A stretch of DNA of 9,306 bases from Rhizobiaceae bacterium. GTDB lineage: Bacteria > Pseudomonadota > Alphaproteobacteria > Rhizobiales > Rhizobiaceae. Each line of letters starts with the position of its first letter. Positions within the stretch are counted from its first letter, which is position 1. This document shows positions 1 through 6,896 of this stretch, piece after piece. A model generated the notes under the pieces. That model worked only from the letters and a program-made list of their open reading frames with translations. It did no database searches and was not told the DNA's origin. A program made the translations under genes and the position numbers. The stretch lies in assembly GCA_016793565.1 (NCBI GenBank), contig JAEUMA010000581.1:1-9306 (forward strand), in the 5' to 3' direction.

Positions 1-2
1 TC

Positions 3-1424
3 GCATATAATGATGTCGACTATTGTCTCCGGGTTCTCAAAAGCGGCCTACGTAATATCTATTGCGGCCAGGTTGGAGTGGTGCACTACGAGGGTCGATC
101 ACGTCCCCGCCAAGACAATCCGCGAGAGATCGCGGCCTATCGAAAGCGGTATGGCAAGGAGACCGATCCATACTACAACCTCAATCTTTCCCTTGAGGAC
201 GAGACATTTTCAATCCATCCCCGATGCAGTTCGGCAGCCACCGAAGCCTTCGTGGCAATCATGGTTTCACATGATTTGGCATTGGAGGGTGCGCCAAAGT
301 GCATGTTCGATCTGGTCGTTGCTCTTCGTGACAAGGGGATTGTGGTCCCCAAAGTAGTTTCCCCTAAAGACGGACCGCTGCGCGGTGAATACGAAAAACA
401 AGGGATAGAAGTCGCCATCGTTCCTTTCGATCTCGACCTCAATATCGGAAGTTCCTTAGCAGGACTTGACGCGGCAATTGCTCCGCTGAGAACGATGATG
501 CGGGCGACACAGGCGAGTGTCGTGTATGCGAATACGCTGGTCACCTTTTGGGCCATAGCCGCTGCCCATCGCGAGGGTTTGCCGTCAATCTGGAATCCTC
601 GTGAGAGCTTCCCGTCGGAGACCTATTTCAACTATCTCCCAGCACCGGTCAGAGCGGAAGCCTATGCCTGCTTTGGTTTCGCCTACAAGGTGCTTTTCGT
701 CTCCAACGCGTCGAGGCGGAATTGGGCACGGTTCGATTCCGCCTACCGCTTCGAGGTTATCACCGACAGTCTACGCGACGAGGACGTGGCATGCTGGCGA
801 GACAGACATAGACGGGATGCCGCCCGCCGCGACCTGGGTATTGATGAGGACGCGATCTGCCTGCTCGCCCTCGGCACCGTATGGGATCACAAGGGGCAGA
901 TGGACATCGTCAAGGCTCTCAAGGGCCTTGACGCCGACATAGTGACCAAGATTCGAATCTTCATCGTTGGAGATCGACCTGGGGCCTACAGCGACAGCAT
1001 CAAGAATTTTGCCGCTCAGGAATTGACCGATCTCGAGCGGTCATGCCTGCATATCCTTCCGGCCACAGACGATCCCTATCAGTTCCTCGCCGCGGCCGAC
1101 GTTGGGCTGTGCTGCTCCCGCGTCGACACCTTTCCACGGGTCATTCTGGAGTACATGGCTTTCGACCTTCCCATCATTACGACACCGGTCTTCGGCATAG
1201 CTGAGCAGGTCCAGCCAAACGTGAACGCTAAGATTTACGAGCCTGACGACATTCCGATGCTGCGTGCGCATATCAGGACGATGTCCACCAACTCAGATGA
1301 ACGCAAGCGAATGGCCACCAACAGCGAGCCCGTCCTTCGGTGCCTCCCAGATTTTCACGCTATGGTGGAGCGGTATGCGCAAGTTTTCCGCGAAGCGAGA
1401 TTTGCGCCGGTCGACACGGAATGA
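3..1424 (+). CDS. GT2-GT4 fusion glycosyltransferase, 3' part (5' end outside window)
   Basis: Probably builds a surface glycan in the cytoplasm by transferring sugars from nucleotide sugars. The frame is open from the first complete codon at base 3, giving 473 residues with no start; the GTG at 78 falls inside a domain and is not the start. Residues 1 to about 70 look like the tail of a family 2 glycosyltransferase: NDVDYCLR, then VVHYEG, then DPYYNLNLSLEDE, an order typical of rhamnosyl- and O-antigen-type GT2 enzymes. From about residue 83 a GT4 (GT-B fold) domain follows, with VSHDLALEGAPK near its N-terminus, ALGTVWDHKGQ before the nucleotide-sugar half, and a C-terminal donor-site segment FPRVILEYMAF then IITTPVFGIAEQV. 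The first acidic residue of the usual E-x7-E pair is Asp (codon 1125-1127), with Glu at 1149-1151. The stop overlaps an ATG at 1421 (ATGA). GC content is clearly lower than in the following exporter genes. Donor and acceptor sugars cannot be told from sequence. Confidence 0.88.
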   Translation, partial: AYNDVDYCLRVLKSGLRNIYCGQVGVVHYEGRSRPRQDNPREIAAYRKRYGKETDPYYNLNLSLEDETFSIHPRCSSAATEAFVAIMVSHDLALEGAPKCMFDLVVALRDKGIVVPKVVSPKDGPLRGEYEKQGIEVAIVPFDLDLNIGSSLAGLDAAIAPLRTMMRATQASVVYANTLVTFWAIAAAHREGLPSIWNPRESFPSETYFNYLPAPVRAEAYACFGFAYKVLFVSNASRRNWARFDSAYRFEVITDSLRDEDVACWRDRHRRDAARRDLGIDEDAICLLALGTVWDHKGQMDIVKALKGLDADIVTKIRIFIVGDRPGAYSDSIKNFAAQELTDLERSCLHILPATDDPYQFLAAADVGLCCSRVDTFPRVILEYMAFDLPIITTPVFGIAEQVQPNVNAKIYEPDDIPMLRAHIRTMSTNSDERKRMATNSEPVLRCLPDFHAMVERYAQVFREARFAPVDTE

Positions 1425-1458
1425 TTACGTCGAGCGCTCTTGAGAACTTCGCCAAGAG

Positions 1459-2259
1459 GTGCGTGCGGAAAACTGGGACATGACCCTCACCCTCTCCCTC
1501 ATCCGCCGGGAAATCACCGGCCGCTATCGCGGTTCGGCGCTGGGCGTGGTGTGGTCGCTGCTGACGCCGCTTCTGATGCTCGCCGTCTATACGCTGGTCT
1601 TCGGCGTCGTGCTGAAGTCGCGCTGGGACATTCCGGGCCGCGAAGGCGCCGCGCACTCCACCGCCGAGTTCGCCGTGATCCTGTTTTGCGGGCTCATCGT
1701 GTTCCAGTATTTTTCCGAGGTGGTGACCGCGGCGCCCGGCCTCGTGCTGGCCAACGTCAACTACGTCAAGAAGATCGTCTTCCCCGTTCACATCCTGCCT
1801 GTGGTTTCGGCCGGCGCGGCGCTGTTCCACGCCGCCGTCAGCATGCTGGTGCTGCTGGTCTTCGCAGCGGTCGTGTTCGGTGGCCTGCCCTCAACGGTGC
1901 TGCTCTTGCCCGTGGCTTTCGCGCCGCTGGTGGTGATGGGGCTTGGCCTTACCTGGATACTGGCGGCGCTCGGCGTCTATTTCCGCGACATCGGCCAGTT
2001 GATCGGACCGCTGGTTACGGCCAGCATGTTTCTGTCGCCGGTGCTGTTCCAGCGCTCGGCGATGCCCGAATGGCTGCAGCCGGCGCTGCTGCTCAATCCC
2101 CTGACCATCCCCGTCGAAAGCGTGCGCGCCGTCACGCTGTTCGGCCAAGCGCCGGACTGGACGGCGCTGGGGCTTTATTCGTTGGCTGCGATCGCAGTGG
2201 CCTTCGCCGGCGAGGCGTTCTTCCAGGCGACGCGGCGGGGCTTTGCCGATGTCCTCTGA
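1459..2259 (+). CDS. wzm: ABC-2 type polysaccharide export permease, Wzm-like
   Basis: Inner-membrane permease half of an ABC exporter for O-antigen, capsule or similar polysaccharide; it should dimerise and work with the ATPase encoded next. From the GTG at 1459 it has 266 residues, normal for the family. An N-terminal amphipathic stretch LIRREITGRYRGSALG (about residues 14-29) precedes six likely membrane segments, near residues 30-50, 72-92, 115-140, 147-172, 184-200 and 232-255. Family-typical loops are NYVKKIVFPVHILP (101-114), VYFRDIGQL (173-181) and LLNPLT (211-216). The start is uncertain. The frame is closed by a stop at 1441, leaving GTG 1459 or ATG 1480; neither has a good Shine-Dalgarno. 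An ATG at 1421 that overlaps the previous stop would be the normal coupled start but lies in another frame. The gene overlaps the ATPase gene by 11 bases. Function is confident, the exact N-terminus is not. Confidence 0.9.
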   Translation: MRAENWDMTLTLSLIRREITGRYRGSALGVVWSLLTPLLMLAVYTLVFGVVLKSRWDIPGREGAAHSTAEFAVILFCGLIVFQYFSEVVTAAPGLVLANVNYVKKIVFPVHILPVVSAGAALFHAAVSMLVLLVFAAVVFGGLPSTVLLLPVAFAPLVVMGLGLTWILAALGVYFRDIGQLIGPLVTASMFLSPVLFQRSAMPEWLQPALLLNPLTIPVESVRAVTLFGQAPDWTALGLYSLAAIAVAFAGEAFFQATRRGFADVL

Positions 2260-3718
2260 TCCGCTCGGCCTCGATCTTTCGCCGCCGGCCGCGGACGCGA
2301 TCGCCATCCGCGTGCGCGACGTCTCCAAGCACTACGTCATGTTCCAGCAGCCGCAGGACCGCTTCAAGCAGATGGTGGTGCCGCGGCTGCAGCGGCTGGC
2401 CGGCCGCCCGCCGAAGCGCTATTTTACCGATTTCGCCGCGCTCTCCGGCGTGTCGTTCGACGTGCGCCGCGGCGAGACCGTCGGCATCATCGGCCGCAAC
2501 GGCTCGGGCAAGTCGACGCTGCTGCAGATCGTCTGCGGCACGCTGCGGCCCACCACCGGAAGCGTCGAGGTCAACGGCCGCATCGCCGCCCTGCTGGAGC
2601 TCGGCGCCGGCTTCAATCCCGAATTCACCGGCCGCGAGAACGTGTTCCTCAACGCCGCTATCCTGGGCGTACCGCAACGCGAGATGGAGTGGCGCTTCGA
2701 CGACATCGCCCGCTTCGCCGACATCGGAGCCTTCATCGACCAGCCGGTAAAAACCTATTCGTCCGGCATGTATGTGAGGCTGGCCTTCGCCACCGCCATC
2801 AATGTTGACCCCGACATCCTGGTGGTCGACGAGGCGCTGTCGGTCGGCGACGAGGCGTTCCAGCGCAAATGCTTCGCCCGCATCGAGGAGATCAAGGACA
2901 AGGGCGGCACCATCCTGTTCGTCAGCCACGGCGCGCAAACCATTGTGCAGCTCTGCTCGCGGGCGATGCTTTTCGACCGCGGTGAGCTTCTGCTGCAGGG
3001 CCGGCCGAAGAGCGTGGTGGCGCAGTATCAGCGCCTGGTGAACGCCAGCCCGGAGATGGTGGACGAGATCAGGCTGGCGCTGACCGGCAGCTCTATCGAG
3101 GCACTGACCACGCAAGCGCCGCTTGCGGAAGAGGTCGTCGAACTGCCTGCGCCCGAAGAGGAAGGCCGACAGGACGAAGAAGACCGGCAGGAGGCGGAAG
3201 CCACGCCGGGAAGCAGTTGGTCGCGCTTCGACAGCGCCCTGGTCTCCGAAACCCGGATGGTGGGAGAAGAGCGCGGTGCGCGCATCGAGAATGTCCGCAT
3301 AACCACCCAGGCCGGCGAAGTGATCAACCTGCTGCAGATGGGCAAGCGCTATTGCGCCCAGTTCGACGTGACTTTCGACACCGATGCGGAGGCGGTCGGC
3401 TTCGCCGTTCGGTTCCGCACGATCCAAGGCTTGGTGCTCGGCGGCGCCGACACGCGGAAGTCGGCGATAGACCGCATCCGCAAGGTCCGCTCGGGCGAGC
3501 GCATAGCGGTGACGATGGAGTTCGCCTGCCGGCTGCTGCCGGGCGTCTATTTCATCAACTGCAACACTTCTGGAATGGTGGACGGCGAGCACCTGATTCT
3601 CCATCGTATCGTCGATGCGACCGCCTTGCGCGTCGAAGCGGAGCCGCGATTGATCGCCGTCGGCAGGGCGGATCTGGACATCATGGTGCGAACCTCCTCC
3701 CGTAGTTCTGCGATATGA
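2249..3718 (+). CDS. wzt: ABC polysaccharide exporter ATPase with C-terminal glycan-binding domain, Wzt-like
   Basis: Cytoplasmic ATPase that powers export through the adjacent Wzm-like permease. The ATG at 2249 is preferred over the TTG at 2243 and gives 489 residues. Numbered from it, Walker A GRNGSGKST is at 82-90, the ABC signature YSSGM at 170-174, Walker B ILVVDE at 190-195 and the switch His of VSHG at 227. All catalytic motifs are intact. The segment before Walker A (about residues 28-60, with FKQMVVPRLQRL) is the extra N-terminal piece seen in Wzt/TagH/KpsT-like exporters. An acidic, Glu-rich linker spans about residues 292-320. A beta-rich C-terminal domain (about 343-480) resembles the Wzt_C carbohydrate-binding fold. 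In characterised Wzt proteins this domain binds the capped non-reducing end of the glycan, so this exporter probably selects a finished, modified polymer. The gene overlaps its neighbours on both sides: 11 bases upstream and an ATGA overlap downstream. Confidence 0.92.
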   Translation: MSSDPLGLDLSPPAADAIAIRVRDVSKHYVMFQQPQDRFKQMVVPRLQRLAGRPPKRYFTDFAALSGVSFDVRRGETVGIIGRNGSGKSTLLQIVCGTLRPTTGSVEVNGRIAALLELGAGFNPEFTGRENVFLNAAILGVPQREMEWRFDDIARFADIGAFIDQPVKTYSSGMYVRLAFATAINVDPDILVVDEALSVGDEAFQRKCFARIEEIKDKGGTILFVSHGAQTIVQLCSRAMLFDRGELLLQGRPKSVVAQYQRLVNASPEMVDEIRLALTGSSIEALTTQAPLAEEVVELPAPEEEGRQDEEDRQEAEATPGSSWSRFDSALVSETRMVGEERGARIENVRITTQAGEVINLLQMGKRYCAQFDVTFDTDAEAVGFAVRFRTIQGLVLGGADTRKSAIDRIRKVRSGERIAVTMEFACRLLPGVYFINCNTSGMVDGEHLILHRIVDATALRVEAEPRLIAVGRADLDIMVRTSSRSSAI

Positions 3719-4527
3719 GGATCGTCGCCCTCCTGACGGTCCGCAACGAGGAACTCTACCTGGAACGCTGCGTGCGCGAACTTCGCCGACAGGGCGTCGA
3801 AGTCTGCGTCATCGACAACGATTCCAGCGATGCCACGCGTGAAATTGCACACGGCCTGCTGGGCAACGGCGTCTTTCGCGTCGAACGGCAACAATACGAG
3901 GGCTTTTTCGAGCTGGAAAAGCAGTGCCGCTTTCAGGAACATCTAAGCTCCGAGATCGCTGCCGACTGGTTCCTGCACACCGATGCGGACGAAGTTCGCC
4001 AGTCCGACCAGTGGCATCGCGAGACCTTGGCAGATGCCGTCGCCGCCATCGATGCCGAAGGCTATAACGCGGTCAATTTCAACGAGTTCGTCTTCGTTCC
4101 GACGGTTCCAGGCGAGGATTTTTCAGGGCTTGATTACGTGCGCGATATGCGCCGCTACTATCACTTCATGCCGCGTCCCTTGCATCGCGTGAACCTTTGG
4201 AAGAAAGCCGCCACCTCGACGCCGGACCTTGCAGGCAGCGGCGGTCACAGGGTCGAGTTTCCCGGCCGCAACGTTTCCCCCCGCTCGCTTACCATGAGGC
4301 ACTACATCGCGCTCAGCGAGGGACATGCCTACCGGAAGTACCGCGACGGGCGACGCTATTCCCCCGCCGAGATCAGCGGCCGTGGATGGCATGTCGAGCG
4401 GGAGAAATGGCGCAACTTCACGTTTCGCTTTCCCTCCGACAGCGAGACGAAGATCGTCGACAATACCGCGCCTCTCGACACGTCGGACCCGAAGAGCCGC
4501 CATCTCTTCTGGGAGACGGCGGCGTGA
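3715..4527 (+). CDS. Family 2-type (GT-A) glycosyltransferase
   Basis: Probable cytoplasmic glycosyltransferase of 270 residues, encoded directly after the exporter ATPase and likely contributing a sugar to the exported glycan. The N-terminus MRIVALLTVRNEELYLERCV is the usual first strand and NEE element of GT2-like enzymes. CVIDNDSSDAT (residues 31-41) is the nucleotide-binding strand, and HTDADEV (88-94) carries the DxD metal-binding motif. The C-terminal half contains MRHYIALSEGHAYRKYR and an aromatic-rich stretch; its layout resembles the Glyco_tranf_2_4 group. The ATG at 3715 overlaps the preceding stop as ATGA, and no Shine-Dalgarno is visible, so translation probably depends on reinitiation after the ATPase. 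The stop overlaps the next GTG start (GTGA). Sugar specificity is unknown. Confidence 0.87.
   Translation: MRIVALLTVRNEELYLERCVRELRRQGVEVCVIDNDSSDATREIAHGLLGNGVFRVERQQYEGFFELEKQCRFQEHLSSEIAADWFLHTDADEVRQSDQWHRETLADAVAAIDAEGYNAVNFNEFVFVPTVPGEDFSGLDYVRDMRRYYHFMPRPLHRVNLWKKAATSTPDLAGSGGHRVEFPGRNVSPRSLTMRHYIALSEGHAYRKYRDGRRYSPAEISGRGWHVEREKWRNFTFRFPSDSETKIVDNTAPLDTSDPKSRHLFWETAA
4511..4515 (+). promoter_or_regulatory. Ribosome binding site that sets the start of the first sulfotransferase
   Basis: GGGAG lies 8 bases before the GTG at 4524. It supports that codon as the true start rather than any of the upstream codons in the same open frame, which would run back through the preceding glycosyltransferase gene. 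Confidence 0.6.
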
Positions 4528-5378
4528 CGCCTGGCCAGATTTCCTTGGCCGCCCGGCCCGTCTGCATCGGCGGGATAGGCGGTGGTGGAACCAGGATCTT
4601 CGCCGACCTCCTACTGCGCTGCGGCCTCTATCTCGGCAGCGACCTCAACGAGGCGCATGACAATCTGTGGTTCACGCTGCTGTTCAAGCGGGCCTCGGTC
4701 CTCGTTGAGACTCCCGCGGCGCTTGCCCGCCTGATAGACGGCTTCCTGGAAAAGATGGCAACGGGACGATTTCCGCCTGAACTCGCCGGAGTCGCGCTCG
4801 CACTCAGCCGGCGGGACGAACCGCAGCATGGTCGTGAGTGGCTGGCCGGGCGGCACGAAACCCTGCTTGCCGACCACGCGCAGCAGGCCGGACGGCGCAT
4901 AGGCTGGAAGGAACCCAACGCCCACGTGATAGCCGACCGGCTGCTCGCCTCGGTTCCCGGCCTCGCCTATGTCCATGTGGTGCGCAACCCCTTCGACATG
5001 ATCTTCAGCGGCAACGTCAACCAGCATCTGCTTTGGTCGGGCATCTTCCTCAACACGCCCGGCGAGCCGACGCTGGAGCGGAAGTTCCGTTATTGGTGCC
5101 TTACGCAAGCGCGCGTGGAGACGCTTGCACTGGAGTTTCCGGACCGGGTCCATATTGTCGACTACGCGCAAATGGTGAGAGACCCCGAAGCCGCCGCCTC
5201 TGCCCTGACAAAAGCGCTGGACATCGAGCTTTCCGTATCGGTGCTGCGGGGTTTCGCAGCCTCAATACAAAGCGAGGGAGCGACGGGCCGCTGGCGCGGG
5301 CGGGACCTTTCCGCGCTGTCGCCGGACGATCTCGGCTTCGCGCGAGCGCGCGGCTATTTTCCGGAGATGCCGGAATGA
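4524..5378 (+). CDS. Sulfotransferase-family protein 1 (atypical PAPS loop)
   Basis: Predicted PAPS-dependent sulfotransferase-like enzyme of 284 residues, probably acting on the glycan before export. The open frame extends upstream to about 4197, but that part is only the shadow of the preceding glycosyltransferase. The GTG at 4524 is chosen because it overlaps that gene's stop (GTGA), has GGGAG 8 bases upstream, and places the first beta strand and phosphate loop at the N-terminus as in the family. The loop CIGGIGGGGTRIFADLL (residues 14-30) sits where the 5'-phosphosulfate loop belongs, but it is Gly-rich and lacks the usual SGTT. DLNEAHDNLWFTLLFKR (40-56) follows. GWKEPN (128-133) and VVRNPFDMIFSGN (152-164, with R154 and S162) match the central segment and the 3'-phosphate-binding region. 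The atypical loop makes the donor less certain than the fold. The next gene overlaps by four bases. Confidence 0.82.
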   Translation: MTPGQISLAARPVCIGGIGGGGTRIFADLLLRCGLYLGSDLNEAHDNLWFTLLFKRASVLVETPAALARLIDGFLEKMATGRFPPELAGVALALSRRDEPQHGREWLAGRHETLLADHAQQAGRRIGWKEPNAHVIADRLLASVPGLAYVHVVRNPFDMIFSGNVNQHLLWSGIFLNTPGEPTLERKFRYWCLTQARVETLALEFPDRVHIVDYAQMVRDPEAAASALTKALDIELSVSVLRGFAASIQSEGATGRWRGRDLSALSPDDLGFARARGYFPEMPE

Positions 5379-6226
5379 CATCGCCGCCCGCACCCTTCAT
5401 CGTCGGCATGGGCCGCTCTGGCACCACGCTGCTCCGCCTGATGATCGACAGCCATCCGCTAATCGCCATTCCGCCCGAGACACAGTTCATATCGACGCTG
5501 AACTGGAGCTGCGGTCGCGACGAGTTCATTCGGCACGTAACCTCCCACCGCCGCTGGCCGGACTTTCACCTCGACGCGGATGCCCTGGCCGAGACGATTT
5601 TGAATTTGCCGGACTTTTCCGTGGCCGAAGGACTTAGGGCGTTCTATCGCGCCTACGCGGCCAGGTTCGCCAAACCGCGCTGGGGAGACAAGACGCCGAC
5701 ATACTCCGAGCGCATGACTGAGATCGCGAAGGCGCTACCGGAAGCCGGATTCATTCACATAATTCGTGACGGGCGTGATTCCGCCCTCTCGCATCGCGGT
5801 TTGTGGTTTGGTCCCGGAGCAGACCTGGCGGCGCATGCGCGGGTTTGGAGGCAGACGATCCTGTGGGCACGCGAACAGGCAGCAAACGCCACCTTTCCCT
5901 ACATGGAGGTTCGCTTCGAAAATCTCATCCTCACACCGGACGCCGAACTGAGACGAATCTGTTCGTTTCTAGATGTCGACTTCGACAGCTCGATGTTGAA
6001 GTATCACCAACGCGCGGCAGACCGCATCGGCGAACTGGAGGGAAGAAAGGTGGAAGGCAACCTGCCTGGGTTCTCAAAGGAGGAGCACAGGGCAATTTTC
6101 GCCAGGACCTCGTCTCCGCCAGATCCCGATCGTATTGGCGTCTGGCGGCGCGACATGTCCGAATCCGAGCAGGAGGCATATACCTCGATTGCGGGCGACC
6201 TGTTGACCGAGTTGGGCTATGCCTGA
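5375..6226 (+). CDS. Sulfotransferase-family protein 2 (Sulfotransfer_3-like)
   Basis: Predicted cytoplasmic sulfotransferase of 283 residues that would move sulfate from PAPS to a hydroxyl or amino group of an acceptor, here plausibly a sugar in the polymer. The PAPS loop FIVGMGRSGTTLLRLMID is canonical (GRSGTT at 13-18). PPETQF follows at 33-38, WGDKTP at 103-108 and the 3'-phosphate element IIRDGRDSALSH at 129-140. The length fits the family. The ATG at 5375 overlaps the previous stop (ATGA) and has GGAG 8 bases upstream; the longer open frame back to 4838 is a shadow of the preceding gene. Related proteins include enzymes acting on lipids, peptides and glycans, so the acceptor rests on context. 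Beyond the motifs, it shows little visible similarity to its two sulfotransferase neighbours, which argues against recent tandem duplication. Confidence 0.88.
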   Translation: MTSPPAPFIVGMGRSGTTLLRLMIDSHPLIAIPPETQFISTLNWSCGRDEFIRHVTSHRRWPDFHLDADALAETILNLPDFSVAEGLRAFYRAYAARFAKPRWGDKTPTYSERMTEIAKALPEAGFIHIIRDGRDSALSHRGLWFGPGADLAAHARVWRQTILWAREQAANATFPYMEVRFENLILTPDAELRRICSFLDVDFDSSMLKYHQRAADRIGELEGRKVEGNLPGFSKEEHRAIFARTSSPPDPDRIGVWRRDMSESEQEAYTSIAGDLLTELGYA

Positions 6227-6259
6227 GCCGACGCGGCAAGACTGGGAAATCCATAACCC

Positions 6260-6817
6260 ATGAAACCCAAGGTCTTCGGAATCGGCTTTCACAAGACCGG
6301 CACTTCGTCTTTAGCTGATGCACTACGGATGCTCGGCTACTCCGTCACAGGTCCGAACAATGTGCGTGATCCGGAGATAGCATCCAAGGCGCTGCCCATG
6401 GCGCTTGAACTTGCCACACAGTTCGACGCCTTTCAGGACAATCCCTGGCCGGTCCTCTATCGCGAGATGGACGCTGCCTTTCCGGGCAGCAAGTTCATCC
6501 TGACGGAACGGGCTCCGGAGGCCTGGATCGACAGCGCGGTGACCCATTTCGGCGACAAGCACACCCCGATGCGGGAGTGGATCTACGGCTATGGCATGCC
6601 GCTCGGGCATGAGGATGTCTACCTGGCGCGCTTCCATCGCCACAACGCCGAGGTGCGCGCGTATTTTGCTGACCGCCCCGGCGACCTTCTCATCCTAGAT
6701 ATCACCAAGGGTGGCGGTTGGCAGGAATTGTGTTCATTCTTGGGGTACCCCGTACCGGCAGCGCCGTTTCCCCATAGTAACCCACGCTCGCGGCGGCCAA
6801 ACCCCGCAATTGGGTGA
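6260..6817 (+). CDS. Sulfotransferase-family protein 3 (short, Sulfotransfer_4-like)
   Basis: Short sulfotransferase-like protein of 185 residues. The opening MKPKVFGIGFHKTGTSSLAD has the phosphate loop HKTGTSS at 11-17, typical of the family written FxIGxxKTGTTSL. DNPWPVLYREMDAAFPGSKF (60-79) and ILTERAPEAWIDSAV (80-94, with R84 and S92) match the conserved centre and 3'-phosphate-binding region. A family-like LGYPVPAAPFPH occurs near the end (161-172), so the protein appears complete apart from an extra tail of about 13 residues. It starts at ATG 6260, 33 bases after the previous stop, with only a weak GGGA upstream. It is thus the first gene since the permease not overlapping its predecessor. 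It is probably the last gene of the operon. Its GC content is somewhat lower than the exporter genes. Acceptor unknown; a role in glycan sulfation is inferred from its neighbours. Confidence 0.83.
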   Translation: MKPKVFGIGFHKTGTSSLADALRMLGYSVTGPNNVRDPEIASKALPMALELATQFDAFQDNPWPVLYREMDAAFPGSKFILTERAPEAWIDSAVTHFGDKHTPMREWIYGYGMPLGHEDVYLARFHRHNAEVRAYFADRPGDLLILDITKGGGWQELCSFLGYPVPAAPFPHSNPRSRRPNPAIG

Positions 6818-6849
6818 TACAGGTAACCTCAAGCCCATATCGAAGACGC

Positions 6850-6878
6850 TGGACATTTCTCGCCACCACTCCTGTATT
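6850..6878 (+). promoter_or_regulatory. Candidate sigma-70-type promoter for the acyl-CoA ligase gene
   Basis: TGGACA (6850-6855, 5 of 6 bases to TTGACA) and TGTATT (6873-6878, 4 of 6 to TATAAT) are 17 bases apart in the only spacer between the polysaccharide genes and the ligase gene. Such matches can occur by chance, so this is only a candidate. No clear terminator is visible for the upstream operon in the same spacer. Confidence 0.35.
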
Positions 6879-6896
6879 AGACACCGAGGAGCATCT

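Noticed and set aside
1440..2750. Second + strand open frame of 436 codons across the permease and ATPase genes
   Set aside because: It is Arg/Ala/Ser-rich without domain signals and overlaps two well-supported genes in another frame.
2132..3604. Long open frame on the minus strand (490 codons) opposite the permease and ATPase genes
   Set aside because: Its translation is low-complexity, rich in His, Arg and Ala, with no recognisable domain. It lies opposite a complete Wzt gene with intact motifs, so it is a by-product of high GC content.
4197..4523. Upstream extension of sulfotransferase 1
   Set aside because: The extension overlaps the glycosyltransferase and has no family similarity. The GTG at 4524 has a ribosome binding site and the 4-base overlap.
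4838..5374. Upstream extension of sulfotransferase 2
   Set aside because: It overlaps sulfotransferase 1 in another frame and its translation looks like shadow sequence; the family N-terminus begins at ATG 5375.
6742..6756. Palindrome GGGGTACCCC with an overlapping GGTAC-CCC-GTACC inverted repeat, as a possible terminator or operator
   Set aside because: It lies inside the coding sequence for the conserved LGYPVP of sulfotransferase 3, has no T-run, and is explained by codons.
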